A stretch of 64,000 nt of DNA from Gammaproteobacteria bacterium (lineage in GTDB: Bacteria > Pseudomonadota > Gammaproteobacteria > Poriferisulfidales > Poriferisulfidaceae). Of the stretch, positions 19,048 through 27,429 are shown one piece after another; the stretch's first letter is position 1; the number at the start of each line of letters is the position of its first letter. Both the position numbers and the translations under genes were made by a program. The DNA lies in NCBI GenBank assembly GCA_028819565.1, contig JAPPLD010000013.1, positions 24,893 through 88,892 of the forward strand, given 5' to 3'. The notes under the pieces are model-generated. The model did no database searches, had not been told where the DNA came from, and saw only the letters and a program-made list of their open reading frames with translations.

Positions 19048-19914
19048 ATGGTCGATATCCATTCCAGGCACGTCGAGGTGGACGGTGTTTCCACGCACTA
19101 TCTCGAAGCGGGGGATCCCGGCGCGCCGACCGTCGCGTTGCTGCATTCCGGCGAGTTCGGCGCCGCCGCAGAAATCAGCTGGGAGTTCACGATCCCGGCG
19201 CTGGCGCCGCACTACCGCGTGATCGCCCCCGACTGGCTCGGCTTCGGCAGGACCGACAAAATCTACGACTTCGCCGACGCGCGCGGACGGGTCTACGGCC
19301 ACATGCAGCGGTTCTTCGAGGTTCTCGGCATCGGTGAGGCCGACTTCATCGGCAATTCGATGGGGGGATCTAATCTTGCGCGAATCATTGCCGATCCGCC
19401 ACCGATCCTGCCGGTGCGGTCCGCTGTGCTGTGTTCGGGCGGTGGCTTCACGCCGCTAACCGAGGCAAGAAAGGTTCTTCTCGCCTATGACTGCTCGACC
19501 GATGCGATGCGTGCGCTGCTTCACGCCATGCTGCATGATCCGCGCTGGGGCAACGACGACGCCTACGTCGCCAGGCGCCAGGAACTCGCGCTGATGCCGG
19601 GTGCGTTCGAGTGCGCCTCGGCGCCGCGCCTGAAACGTTCGGAGAAGGAGCCCGAGGGCGGCAGGCGGACCGAGCAAAGGTTTGGGGCGCCGGACAACAC
19701 CGCCTACGAGCGTATCGAGGTCCCGGTTCTCATCATCGCCGGCGCCAACGATCCTCTGCGCGCACCCGGCTATTCGGAGGAGCTGGCCCGGCGCATTCCG
19801 GACAACGAGCATCACATCTACAAGGAATGTGGCCACTGCCCGAACATCGAGCATGCCGAACGCTTCAACGTGGACGTCCTTGCCTTCCTCGACCGCATCC
19901 ACGACCGTGCCTGA
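19048..19914 (+). CDS. Alpha/beta hydrolase (second of the GC-rich block)
   Basis: 288 aa, of the family that includes meta-cleavage product hydrolases. The nucleophile elbow is GNSMGGSN, the acid lies in LIIAGANDPLRAPG and the histidine in KECGHCPNIEHAERF. The MCP-hydrolase-like block APDWLGFGRTDK is present. ATG at 19048 follows an AGAGGAAA ribosome site; the longer ORF in the track overlaps the monooxygenase. It is only distantly similar to the first hydrolase of the block, so the two probably act on different intermediates. Confidence 0.86.
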   Translation: MVDIHSRHVEVDGVSTHYLEAGDPGAPTVALLHSGEFGAAAEISWEFTIPALAPHYRVIAPDWLGFGRTDKIYDFADARGRVYGHMQRFFEVLGIGEADFIGNSMGGSNLARIIADPPPILPVRSAVLCSGGGFTPLTEARKVLLAYDCSTDAMRALLHAMLHDPRWGNDDAYVARRQELALMPGAFECASAPRLKRSEKEPEGGRRTEQRFGAPDNTAYERIEVPVLIIAGANDPLRAPGYSEELARRIPDNEHHIYKECGHCPNIEHAERFNVDVLAFLDRIHDRA

Positions 19915-20011
19915 GAGGACACGCCCGGCCGCTCAAAATTGCAAGCCTTTTGGATTTAAGGATGGCCGGGTCCTTTTGAACTCGCCGTTCGGACCCTACA
20001 GGACATCTCAG

Positions 20012-20369
20012 TGGTGGAGGTGGCGGGAATCGAACCCGCGTCCGGCAGTTCTTCCTCTTCGGCCCTACATGCTTAGCACCGTCTTTTGTCTTGCGGTCAA
20101 CACCCGACGGACAGGGCCCGATGACCACCAGCCTGCATTTTTAATTTAACCTTTCAGCTCCAGACAGACCGAACGGCGATCTTGTGTAGTCGACATCCAT
20201 ATCGGGATCCACAAGCATCTCCCGAAAGGATGACTAGCCGAGATTAGGCGGCTAGTGCGTAGTTGTCGTCGTTGGCAACTAATTTTTTCGCAACCGTTTT
20301 TTACGAGGTCGTTGCCGCCTCGGCATGCGCCTTGGATTTAGTAACCGCCGTCGAAGCCAGGTCACCCCC
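20012..20369 (-). ncRNA. ssrA: Transfer-messenger RNA
   Basis: Read on the minus strand, the gene starts GGGGGTGACCTGGCTTCGAC and ends in CGGGTTCGATTCCCGCCACC plus TCCACCA. The acceptor halves pair (GGGGGTG with CACCTCC, one G-U), the T-arm is canonical and CCA is encoded. The internal reading frame GCC AAC GAC GAC AAC TAC GCA CTA GCC GCC TAA gives the tag ANDDNYALAA, one residue different from the enterobacterial ANDENYALAA. It releases stalled ribosomes together with SmpB. The length is 358 nt, one piece, no permutation. Confidence 0.97.
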
Positions 20370-20384
20370 AAGTCATCTGAACCC

Positions 20385-20390
20385 ATTATA
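20385..20390 (-). promoter_or_regulatory. -10 element of ssrA
   Basis: A perfect TATAAT on the minus strand ends 15 bp before the mature tmRNA 5' end, leaving room for a short processed leader. The -35 region at 17-18 bp is weak. purL reads in the opposite direction from the same 85-bp gap. Confidence 0.55.
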
Positions 20391-20454
20391 CGAGATAATA
20401 GGCATGGAGTTCGCTTTTCTGTCCGTACGAACCGATCCTCCGACCGTCATTTTC

Positions 20455-23400
20455 ATGCCCGTTTGCTCTTATTCCGGCGGCAAGGCGCTGACCGATCATT
20501 CCCGGCACAGGCTCAATGTTCGCCTGCAAGCGCATGGTCGCGGGCAGGTTTCCAGCGCGCGTTTCCTGCATTTTGTGGACTGTGAGCGGGACCTCGAACC
20601 AACTGAGGAGGAAATCCTCGCAGGGCTCCTAGACTACGCGCCGGCCGCAGACGAACCGACTCCAGACCCCTCGGTCTTGGTTGTCCCGCGACTTGGCACA
20701 ATCTCGCCATGGTCCAGCAAAGCCACTGAAATTATCCGGAATTGCGGGCTGACTGCCGTTCTGCGAGTGGAGCGGGGAGTCGAATACCGCTTACAGGGAA
20801 CAGAGGACATTCCTCCGGAGCAGATTGCTCTTCTGCACGACCGGATGACCGAGTCAATCTTGTCTGATGCAGAGCAGTGCAACGAACTTTTCGCACACCC
20901 GGAACCTGCACCGCTTGAAAGGATTTCCTTGGCTTCTAACCCAACCCAAGCCTTGCGTGAGGCTAACCAAGCCTACGGTCTAGCGCTTTCCGAAACCGAC
21001 ATCGAATACCTGATCCAGGCCTATCACAAACTTAGGCGTGACCCTACGGATGCCGAGTTGATGATGTTCGGCCAAGTTAATTCTGAGCACTGTCGGCACA
21101 AGATCTTCAATGCACGTTGGACGATCAATGGGAAACCGATGCCGAAGAGCCTGTTCGAGATGATCCGGCATACGCATGCCGTGTCTCCGGATGGGACTCT
21201 GTCGGCCTACCGCGACAATGCTGCAGTGCTTGATCTCGGCCGTAGCCGCCGTTTTGCGGTTAATCCCAAGACCCGCGCATGGGAGGCCATTGACGACGAC
21301 TACGGAATGGTCATCAAAGTGGAAACTCACAACCACCCGACGGGCATTTCTCCATTTCCAGGTGCTGCGACGGGTAGCGGGGGAGAGATTCGCGATGAAA
21401 CCGCCTGTGGCCGGGGTGGGCGCCCGAAGGCGGGCCTATGCGGATTCACGGTGTCGGATCTCAACCTCGACACATGGCCACGGCCTTGGGAGGATCTGTC
21501 CCGGGAGCACCCGCCTCGCATGGCTCGACCGCTGGACATCATGATCGAAGGGCCGATCGGGGCGGCTTCTTTCAATAACGAATTTGGCCGGCCATGCCTG
21601 ACCGGGTACTTCCGTACTTTAGAAAGCGAGGCACCTACACCTACGGGGCGTAAGACATTCGGCTACCACAAACCGATCATGATTGCGGGAGGCGTCGGCA
21701 GCATCCGCAAGGACCATGTGCAGAAACAGTCAATTCCCGAAGGGGCCTTGATCGTGGTTCTGGGAGGCCCGGCCATGCTGATCGGTTTAGGGGGTGGAGC
21801 CGCATCGTCGCAGCATACGGGAGCGGGAGACGAGGACCTGGATTACGCTTCGGTACAGCGCAGCAATCCTGAAATGCAACGTCGCGCCCAAGAAGTCATT
21901 GAACAGTGCACGGCATGGGGAACAGATAATCCAATTCTGGCTTTGCACGATGTGGGTGCTGGCGGGCTTTCCAATGCCATTCCGGAACTGATTGATGGGG
22001 AGCCGGGTGGTGCAGAGTTGGATTTGCGTGAGATCCCATGTGCAGACAGCGGAATGTCACCACGGGAAATTTGGTGCAATGAGTCACAGGAGCGTTATGT
22101 GCTCACGATCCGGGCGGAAGCGCTTGAGAGTTTTTCCGAACTGTGCCGTAGGGAACGATGCCCGTTCTCGATAGTTGGGCAGGCGGTCGCTGACGGCCAA
22201 TTGTGCTTGAAAGATCCGCATTTCGGAGAGATTGCGGCAGACGTGCCCTTGACGCTTTTGTTCGGGGAATCCTCCAAGATGGATATAGCCGTGCCTTCGA
22301 TAGATTGGCCGGATGTGTCGCTGGACCTGAAGGACGTTGAGATCTCGGAGGCGATAGAGTGTGTACTGACACTGCCCTGCGTGGGCTCCAAGTCTTTCCT
22401 GATCACGATCGGGGATCGCTCGGTAGGGGGCTTGACGGTCCGGGATCAGATGGTTGGGCCTTGGCAGGTTCCGGTTGCGGATGCGGCAGTAACGGCCTGT
22501 GATTTCGAGGGAATCGAGGGAGAAGCCATGGCGATGGGGGAGAGGCCGGCCTTGGCTGTCCATCGCCCAGCGGCTTCCGCGCGCATGGCGGTGGCAGAAG
22601 CCCTCACTAATCTAGCCAGTGTGAAAGTGCTTGACCGGACCCGGATTCGTCTGTCTGCGAATTGGATGGCTGCGGGCTCCGAAGCAGAGGCACTCTACGG
22701 ACTATATGAAGCGGTCGAGGCAGTCGGCATGGACTTGTGCCCAAAGCTCGGCATCGCAATCCCGGTTGGCAAGGATTCCTTGTCCATGCAGGCAACCTGG
22801 GAAGGCAAGCAGGTGACTTCTCCGGTCTCGCTGGTTGTTTCGGCGTTTGCCCCGGTGGAAGATGTGCGACGACATGTTACGCCGCAATTGCAGGATATGG
22901 CCGATTCATGCTTGTTGCTGGTATCCCTGAGTTCCAAACGACGTCTCGGCGGTTCGGCGTTGGCGCAAGTGTACGGTCAGACCGGCTCGGAGACTCCGGA
23001 CGTGGACAATCCATCGCTTCTAGCCGCTTTTTTTGATCAGATTCAGGCGCTACTGGGCGAAGATGCGATTCTGGCCTACCACGATCGCTCAGACGGAGGG
23101 CTGCTGGCTTGCCTTTGTGAATGCGCCTTTGCTGGCCGCATGGGGCTGAAAATAGACTTTCCAGTCGAAGCGGGTGAAGTGTTGGATTACCTGTTTAACG
23201 AGGAGATTGGCGCAGTATTGCAGGTTCGGGATGCACAGGTGCAGGAAATCATGGACCGGCTCAAGGAAGCCGGGCTTACATGCGAATTGATCGGAACCCC
23301 GGATACCGAGTCGATGCTTCGATTGCGTTGCCAGGGTGAGGAAATCGGAGCCTGGCCATTACCCGAGCTTGAGCAGTTGTGGAGCCGAACCAGCTACGAG

Positions 23401-24306
23401 ATTGCCCGCCGCCGGGATCATGAGGGATGTGCTCGCAACGAGCATGAAAATAGGAAGAAATGGGGTACTCCGCCACTTTTCTCCAAATTGTCTTATGAAA
23501 TCGAGGAGAACCCCGCTGCACCCTATATCCAAGCCAGTACAGCACCCACCGTCGCGATTCTCAGGGAGCAGGGCGTCAACGGACAGTTCGAAATGGCGGC
23601 CGCGTTCTCCCGAGCTGGTTTCGTCTGCAGGGATCTGCACATGAGCGACCTCCAGCAGAACCCGCATCTTCTGGACGATGTCTCGGGCTTGGCTGCCTGT
23701 GGCGGATTCTCGTACGGCGACGTTCTCGGAGCCGGTGGGGGTTGGGCAAAAAATGTCTTGTATCACAAAGACCTAAGGGAGATATTCGAGAAATTCTTCA
23801 AGCGTCCAGAAGTTTTTGCGCTGGGTGTCTGCAATGGCTGCCAGTTGCTTTCCCAAATGAAAGATCTGATCCCGGGTGCGGGGCATTGGCCGCGTTTTGT
23901 GCCCAATCTCAGCGAACAGTTCGAAGCCAGACTGTGCGAAGTAGAGATTTTGGAATCGCCCTCTGTCCTGCTTCAAGGCATGGCCGGCAGCCGCCTCCCG
24001 ATCGTTGTCGCGCATGGGGAAGGGCGCATCGATCCACAATACAACATAGCGGACCTAGAAGAGATGGCCTGCCTGCGTTACATCAATGCGAATGGAAAAG
24101 CCGCCGCGGAGGATTACCCCACCAATCCAAACGGTTCGGAAGAGGGCATAACTGCTCTGACTAACGCGGACGGACGCTTCACCATCATGATGCCGCACCC
24201 GGAACGGGTATTCCGCACCCTGCAGCATTCATGGCACCCCTCGGAATGGGGAGAAGATGCCCCCTGGCTGCGTCTTTTTCAGAATGCGCGGGCTTGGGTG
24301 GCCTAA
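20455..24306 (+). CDS. purL: Phosphoribosylformylglycinamidine synthase (large type)
   Basis: Fourth step of IMP synthesis, FGAR + Gln + ATP to FGAM. The N-terminal PurS-like part, the ATP-binding/AIRS-like core (VETHNHPTGISPFPGAATGSGGEIRDE) and a C-terminal class I glutaminase (GVCNGCQLLSQ nucleophile, MMPHPERVFR histidine) lie in the usual order. The ORF track begins inside the tmRNA gene, which cannot be right. ATG at 20455 aligns the first residues with known PurL (M plus about ten residues before the ALT/ALS block) and gives 1283 aa; ATG at 20404 is the alternative, 17 residues longer. Head-to-head with ssrA. Confidence 0.95.
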   Translation: MPVCSYSGGKALTDHSRHRLNVRLQAHGRGQVSSARFLHFVDCERDLEPTEEEILAGLLDYAPAADEPTPDPSVLVVPRLGTISPWSSKATEIIRNCGLTAVLRVERGVEYRLQGTEDIPPEQIALLHDRMTESILSDAEQCNELFAHPEPAPLERISLASNPTQALREANQAYGLALSETDIEYLIQAYHKLRRDPTDAELMMFGQVNSEHCRHKIFNARWTINGKPMPKSLFEMIRHTHAVSPDGTLSAYRDNAAVLDLGRSRRFAVNPKTRAWEAIDDDYGMVIKVETHNHPTGISPFPGAATGSGGEIRDETACGRGGRPKAGLCGFTVSDLNLDTWPRPWEDLSREHPPRMARPLDIMIEGPIGAASFNNEFGRPCLTGYFRTLESEAPTPTGRKTFGYHKPIMIAGGVGSIRKDHVQKQSIPEGALIVVLGGPAMLIGLGGGAASSQHTGAGDEDLDYASVQRSNPEMQRRAQEVIEQCTAWGTDNPILALHDVGAGGLSNAIPELIDGEPGGAELDLREIPCADSGMSPREIWCNESQERYVLTIRAEALESFSELCRRERCPFSIVGQAVADGQLCLKDPHFGEIAADVPLTLLFGESSKMDIAVPSIDWPDVSLDLKDVEISEAIECVLTLPCVGSKSFLITIGDRSVGGLTVRDQMVGPWQVPVADAAVTACDFEGIEGEAMAMGERPALAVHRPAASARMAVAEALTNLASVKVLDRTRIRLSANWMAAGSEAEALYGLYEAVEAVGMDLCPKLGIAIPVGKDSLSMQATWEGKQVTSPVSLVVSAFAPVEDVRRHVTPQLQDMADSCLLLVSLSSKRRLGGSALAQVYGQTGSETPDVDNPSLLAAFFDQIQALLGEDAILAYHDRSDGGLLACLCECAFAGRMGLKIDFPVEAGEVLDYLFNEEIGAVLQVRDAQVQEIMDRLKEAGLTCELIGTPDTESMLRLRCQGEEIGAWPLPELEQLWSRTSYEIARRRDHEGCARNEHENRKKWGTPPLFSKLSYEIEENPAAPYIQASTAPTVAILREQGVNGQFEMAAAFSRAGFVCRDLHMSDLQQNPHLLDDVSGLAACGGFSYGDVLGAGGGWAKNVLYHKDLREIFEKFFKRPEVFALGVCNGCQLLSQMKDLIPGAGHWPRFVPNLSEQFEARLCEVEILESPSVLLQGMAGSRLPIVVAHGEGRIDPQYNIADLEEMACLRYINANGKAAAEDYPTNPNGSEEGITALTNADGRFTIMMPHPERVFRTLQHSWHPSEWGEDAPWLRLFQNARAWVA

Positions 24307-24322
24307 AAAGGCTGATTTCTTG

Positions 24323-24328
24323 TATACT
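24323..24328 (+). promoter_or_regulatory. Candidate -10 element of the H4MPT operon
   Basis: TATACT lies 31 bp before the GTG start of mptG in the 52-bp gap behind purL. The -35 region is poor. A weak GCC-TAAAAA-GGC hairpin just upstream is too short to be a convincing purL terminator, so read-through from purL is possible. Confidence 0.3.
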
Positions 24329-24358
24329 TTTTCGCCAAACCACTCTCAGGCAGGGTAA

Positions 24359-25360
24359 GTGGATCAAGTAATCCAAGTCGAGGCGCCTGCGCGTCTGCAT
24401 CTCGGTTTTCTGGACCTTCATGGCGGTCTTGGTCGGCGTTTCGGCGGAATCGGCGTTAGCCTGAAGGAAATCAGCACTCGTCTTCATTGCTCCCGCAGTA
24501 CGGAATTCTCCGCCAAGGGACCCGATTCGGAACGTGCGCTCAAATACGCCCAGCATCTGTTGGGCATGATGGGGCAAGAAGGCGCGGTCAACATTGAAGT
24601 CCATCAAGCGATTCCGCCACATGCGGGACTAGGCTCCGGCACGCAGTTGGCTTTGGCCGTTGGCACTGCTGTTAGCCATTTGTATAAGTTGAATCTAGAT
24701 CCTTATGAAATTGCAGAGAAACTTGCCCGAGGCGGACGTTCCGGGATCGGCATTGGCGCATTCGAACAGGGAGGTTTTCTAGTCGACGGCGGGCGGGGAA
24801 GCGATGGTTCGCTTGCCCCGATAATTGCACGGCACCCATTTCCCGAACATTGGCGGATCTTGCTACTGATGGCGCGCAGCAGCCAAGAAGGTCTTTCAGG
24901 TGAAGCGGAACGCCGAGCCTTCGGCGATCTGCCCGAATTCCCCGCTTCAGATGCGGCACATTTGTGTCGTTTGACCTTGATGCACATCTTGCCCTCCCTG
25001 CTTGAATCCAATCTGGAAAGGTTTGCCAAGGGAATTGGCGAGTTGCAGGACAAGATTGGAGACTATTTTGCGCCAGCTCAAGGCGGACGTTTTTTCCACG
25101 TAAAAATCACTCGCCTCCTGAAGCAGGCCAAACAGCTTGGTTTTCAGGGCGTTGGGCAAAGTTCCTGGGGGCCGACCGGATTTGTCCTGACTGACAGCGA
25201 AACCCAAGCTCATGCACTGGCGAAGAAGCTCCAGCCTATTGATCCGGATCTGGATCTCCGGATCATCGAAGCTTCTAACCACGGGCACCAACTAACTGTT
25301 GGCGCTGGAGCGGGAGAAGAATCGAATCGCCAGAAAAAGAAAACCACTACAAGAACTTGA
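24359..25360 (+). CDS. mptG: Beta-ribofuranosylaminobenzene 5'-phosphate synthase-like protein (H4MPT biosynthesis)
   Basis: GHMP-kinase fold protein of 333 aa that condenses 4-aminobenzoate with PRPP in the first committed step of methanopterin synthesis. The N-terminus VEAPARLHLGFLDLHGGLGRRFGGIG is diagnostic, and the GHMP-type loop IPPHAGLGSGTQLALAVG follows near residue 83. The start is GTG at 24359. The C-terminus is basic and runs to within 14 bp of mtdB. It heads a cluster with mtdB, mch and fae, as in methylotrophs. 4-aminobenzoate supply is also encoded in part in this window (pabC). Confidence 0.9.
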   Translation: MDQVIQVEAPARLHLGFLDLHGGLGRRFGGIGVSLKEISTRLHCSRSTEFSAKGPDSERALKYAQHLLGMMGQEGAVNIEVHQAIPPHAGLGSGTQLALAVGTAVSHLYKLNLDPYEIAEKLARGGRSGIGIGAFEQGGFLVDGGRGSDGSLAPIIARHPFPEHWRILLLMARSSQEGLSGEAERRAFGDLPEFPASDAAHLCRLTLMHILPSLLESNLERFAKGIGELQDKIGDYFAPAQGGRFFHVKITRLLKQAKQLGFQGVGQSSWGPTGFVLTDSETQAHALAKKLQPIDPDLDLRIIEASNHGHQLTVGAGAGEESNRQKKKTTTRT

Positions 25361-25373
25361 AAAAAGGAAAATC

Positions 25374-26273
25374 ATGGAAAAGAAATACCTTTTACACATG
25401 CTGACCTCAGCGAAAAACCTAAGTCCGTTTGATGCCAACATGGCATACGATGCGGGCTGGGACGCCTGCATTCCATACATCCAAGTGGAAAGCGACGAAG
25501 TTAAAGGCCTTGTCGAAGATGCGATATTTTCGCGGGGGCCGAGTGGCGTCAAGCGTACCGGCTTGTTTATTGGCGGACGCGACATGCATCAGGCAATGGA
25601 AATGCTGGAGACATGCCAGAAATCCATGGTGCCGCCATTTGTGGTCTCGGCATTTGCCGATCCCAGCGGAGCATTCACAACGGCAGCCGCAATGGTGGCA
25701 AAAGTCGAGAAAGCGTTGCGCGACGGGCATGGAGAGGGACTTTCGGGCCAGCGCATTGTGGCACTTGGCGGAACTGGCCCAGTCGGGTCGGCAGCGGCGG
25801 TCATCGCCGCAAACGCGGGAGCCAGAGTCACCATTCTGGGACGTCAGAAAGAGAAAAGCGACCGTGCAGCCGAACTGTGCAACCAGAAATACGGCGCAGG
25901 CTCGGCCGTTGACGGAGAGGCCAATGACCAACTTGACCAGCTCCTTGGTGAGACTGATGTCGTATTCGCCTCGGCAGCAGCGGGAATCCAGTTAGTATCC
26001 AAAGAACAAATGGCCAATGCGCCCAGGCTAAAAGTGGCGGCCGATGTCAATGCCGTCCCCCCATCCGGCATCCATGGCCTCGGGGTAATGGACGACGGGA
26101 GCCCGATCGAGGATTCCCAGAGCGGGGCGGTCGGCATCGGCGCGCTTGCCATCGGAAATGTGAAGTACCAGACCCAGCATCGGCTGCTCCAGCAGATGCG
26201 CGAGATGGAAGAGCCGGTCTATTTCCATTTCGAACACGCTTTCGAAGTGGCGCGCCAGTGTGCTTCGGAATAG
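25374..26273 (+). CDS. mtdB: NAD(P)-dependent methylene-tetrahydromethanopterin dehydrogenase
   Basis: Oxidises methylene-H4MPT to methenyl-H4MPT, feeding electrons to NAD(P)H. The N-terminal substrate domain (MLTSAKNLSPFDANMAYDAGWDACIPY) and the Rossmann part with GGTGPVGSAAAVIAA match MtdB of methylotrophs; the C-terminus VKYQTQHRLLQQM is also typical. ATG at 25374, behind AAAAAGGAAAATC, gives 299 aa; the ORF-track extension belongs to the mptG tail. Its end overlaps the next ATP-grasp gene. Confidence 0.95.
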   Translation: MEKKYLLHMLTSAKNLSPFDANMAYDAGWDACIPYIQVESDEVKGLVEDAIFSRGPSGVKRTGLFIGGRDMHQAMEMLETCQKSMVPPFVVSAFADPSGAFTTAAAMVAKVEKALRDGHGEGLSGQRIVALGGTGPVGSAAAVIAANAGARVTILGRQKEKSDRAAELCNQKYGAGSAVDGEANDQLDQLLGETDVVFASAAAGIQLVSKEQMANAPRLKVAADVNAVPPSGIHGLGVMDDGSPIEDSQSGAVGIGALAIGNVKYQTQHRLLQQMREMEEPVYFHFEHAFEVARQCASE

Positions 26274-27429
26274 CAGGAGACTGTTCCTGCTGTCCGCTTC
26301 GGTGCGGGCACATGCCCAAGCGGCTATGCGTTGCCAGCGGCCAGTCGTGGCGATCGACGGGTTTCTCGATGCGGACCTGAATGCCGATGAAATGATCCGG
26401 GCGAATCTGGAAGAAGACCAGTTCTCCTTGGAAATACTGGAAATTGTGTGCCAACGAAGCCAGCCAGACGACCTGTTGGCCTACGGCTCCGGTTTTGAAT
26501 CGCATCCAGAGTTCTTGGATCGTTTGCAATCCTGCGTTCGGGTTCTAGGCAATTCACCTAGCACCGTACGTCTGTGCGCCGATCCTGTGCAGTTATCGAA
26601 CCGTTTGGAAAAACTTGGAATCTCTGGACCGGAAACCAGAGCTCAACGGCCAAGAGATCTAGAAGGCTGGCTCGTCAAGCAAAAAGGCCGGACGGGAGGA
26701 TGCCATGTGCAGCCAGCTTCGCAATGCCAAGGCACTTCGAATTCTTTCTACTGGCAGCGCCAATGCACAGGCAAACCTCATTCCGCGCTTTTTCTCGCAG
26801 CCGGAGGAGTAGCCCATGTCATCGGAATTAGTCAGTTATTGCCTTCGGAAAGAGCAGATGCGCCCTACGCTTGGAGTGGCGCGATCGGCCCGATTCGAGT
26901 TTTACCGGAGGTTTTCGAGCAAGTACAATGGGCATCACGAGTCTTGGCGAGCGATCTTGATCTTCTTGGCCTCTGCGGCATCGATTTCATAGTTGATCCT
27001 AAAAAGGAAGTGCAACTCGTGGATTTGAATCCAAGATTAGTGGCTACTTGCGAGCTTTACGCGGATCGTTTTGTCTCCGATTACATGAGCGCGCATATTG
27101 AAACCTGCCTCACCGGAGACCCGGACGGACACTTGGTTCCTGCCTCAGAACGAGGAGAGGGCGTGCGAGGAGTACAGGTCGTTTATGCTCCACGCCCAAT
27201 TGCTGGCATGACAAATTGGAAGTGGCCGGATGGGGCAGCCGACCTGCCGAATTCCGGAACCAATATCGATGCCGGACAGCCTTTGTGTACCGTACGAGGG
27301 CATTACCGCGACATGGACGAGGCTCGTGCCAGCCTACAGGATCTCAGCCATCAAGTTTTGGCATACCTGCAACTCGATACCCTTCACCCGTTTTCCCCTG
27401 GAAGCCCTGCACATGAAGTTGCCCATTAG
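26260..27429 (+). CDS. ATP-grasp protein of the H4MPT cluster (Orf17-like)
   Basis: 389 aa; starts with GTG inside the last codons of mtdB and ends 17 bp inside mch, so translation is tightly coupled. The N-terminal third is variable; the ATP-grasp part carries the substrate-metal motif FIVDPKKEVQLVDLNPRLVATCE, with Asp-x-Asn-Pro-Arg. Proteins of this type accompany mtdB and mch in methylotrophs, where mutants of similar genes lack the cofactor pathway; the reaction is not settled. I infer an amide-bond step late in H4MPT or methanofuran-like cofactor synthesis. The exact start is uncertain. Confidence 0.72.
   Translation: MLRNSRRLFLLSASVRAHAQAAMRCQRPVVAIDGFLDADLNADEMIRANLEEDQFSLEILEIVCQRSQPDDLLAYGSGFESHPEFLDRLQSCVRVLGNSPSTVRLCADPVQLSNRLEKLGISGPETRAQRPRDLEGWLVKQKGRTGGCHVQPASQCQGTSNSFYWQRQCTGKPHSALFLAAGGVAHVIGISQLLPSERADAPYAWSGAIGPIRVLPEVFEQVQWASRVLASDLDLLGLCGIDFIVDPKKEVQLVDLNPRLVATCELYADRFVSDYMSAHIETCLTGDPDGHLVPASERGEGVRGVQVVYAPRPIAGMTNWKWPDGAADLPNSGTNIDAGQPLCTVRGHYRDMDEARASLQDLSHQVLAYLQLDTLHPFSPGSPAHEVAH

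Larger units (their letters stand above)
17016..19914 (+). other. GC-rich three-gene block adjoining ssrA (putative acquired island)
   Basis: The three co-directional genes between fdxA and ssrA use codons ending in G/C far more than their neighbours: one hand-counted 60-base line (17281-17340) is 72% GC, and one in purL (21001-21060) is 52%. The block ends 97 bp from the 3' end of the tmRNA gene, a frequent integration site. No integrase and no duplicated tmRNA end are visible, so transfer is inferred from composition and position only. Confidence 0.45.

Noticed and set aside
20012-20090. tRNA-like T-arm and CCA end suggesting a tRNA gene
   Set aside because: No anticodon arm follows; the partner acceptor strand lies 340 bp away, so it is the tRNA-like end of tmRNA.
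20263-20454. N-terminal extension of purL in the ORF track
   Set aside because: It would be translated through the 5' half of ssrA on the other strand and has no counterpart in PurL proteins.
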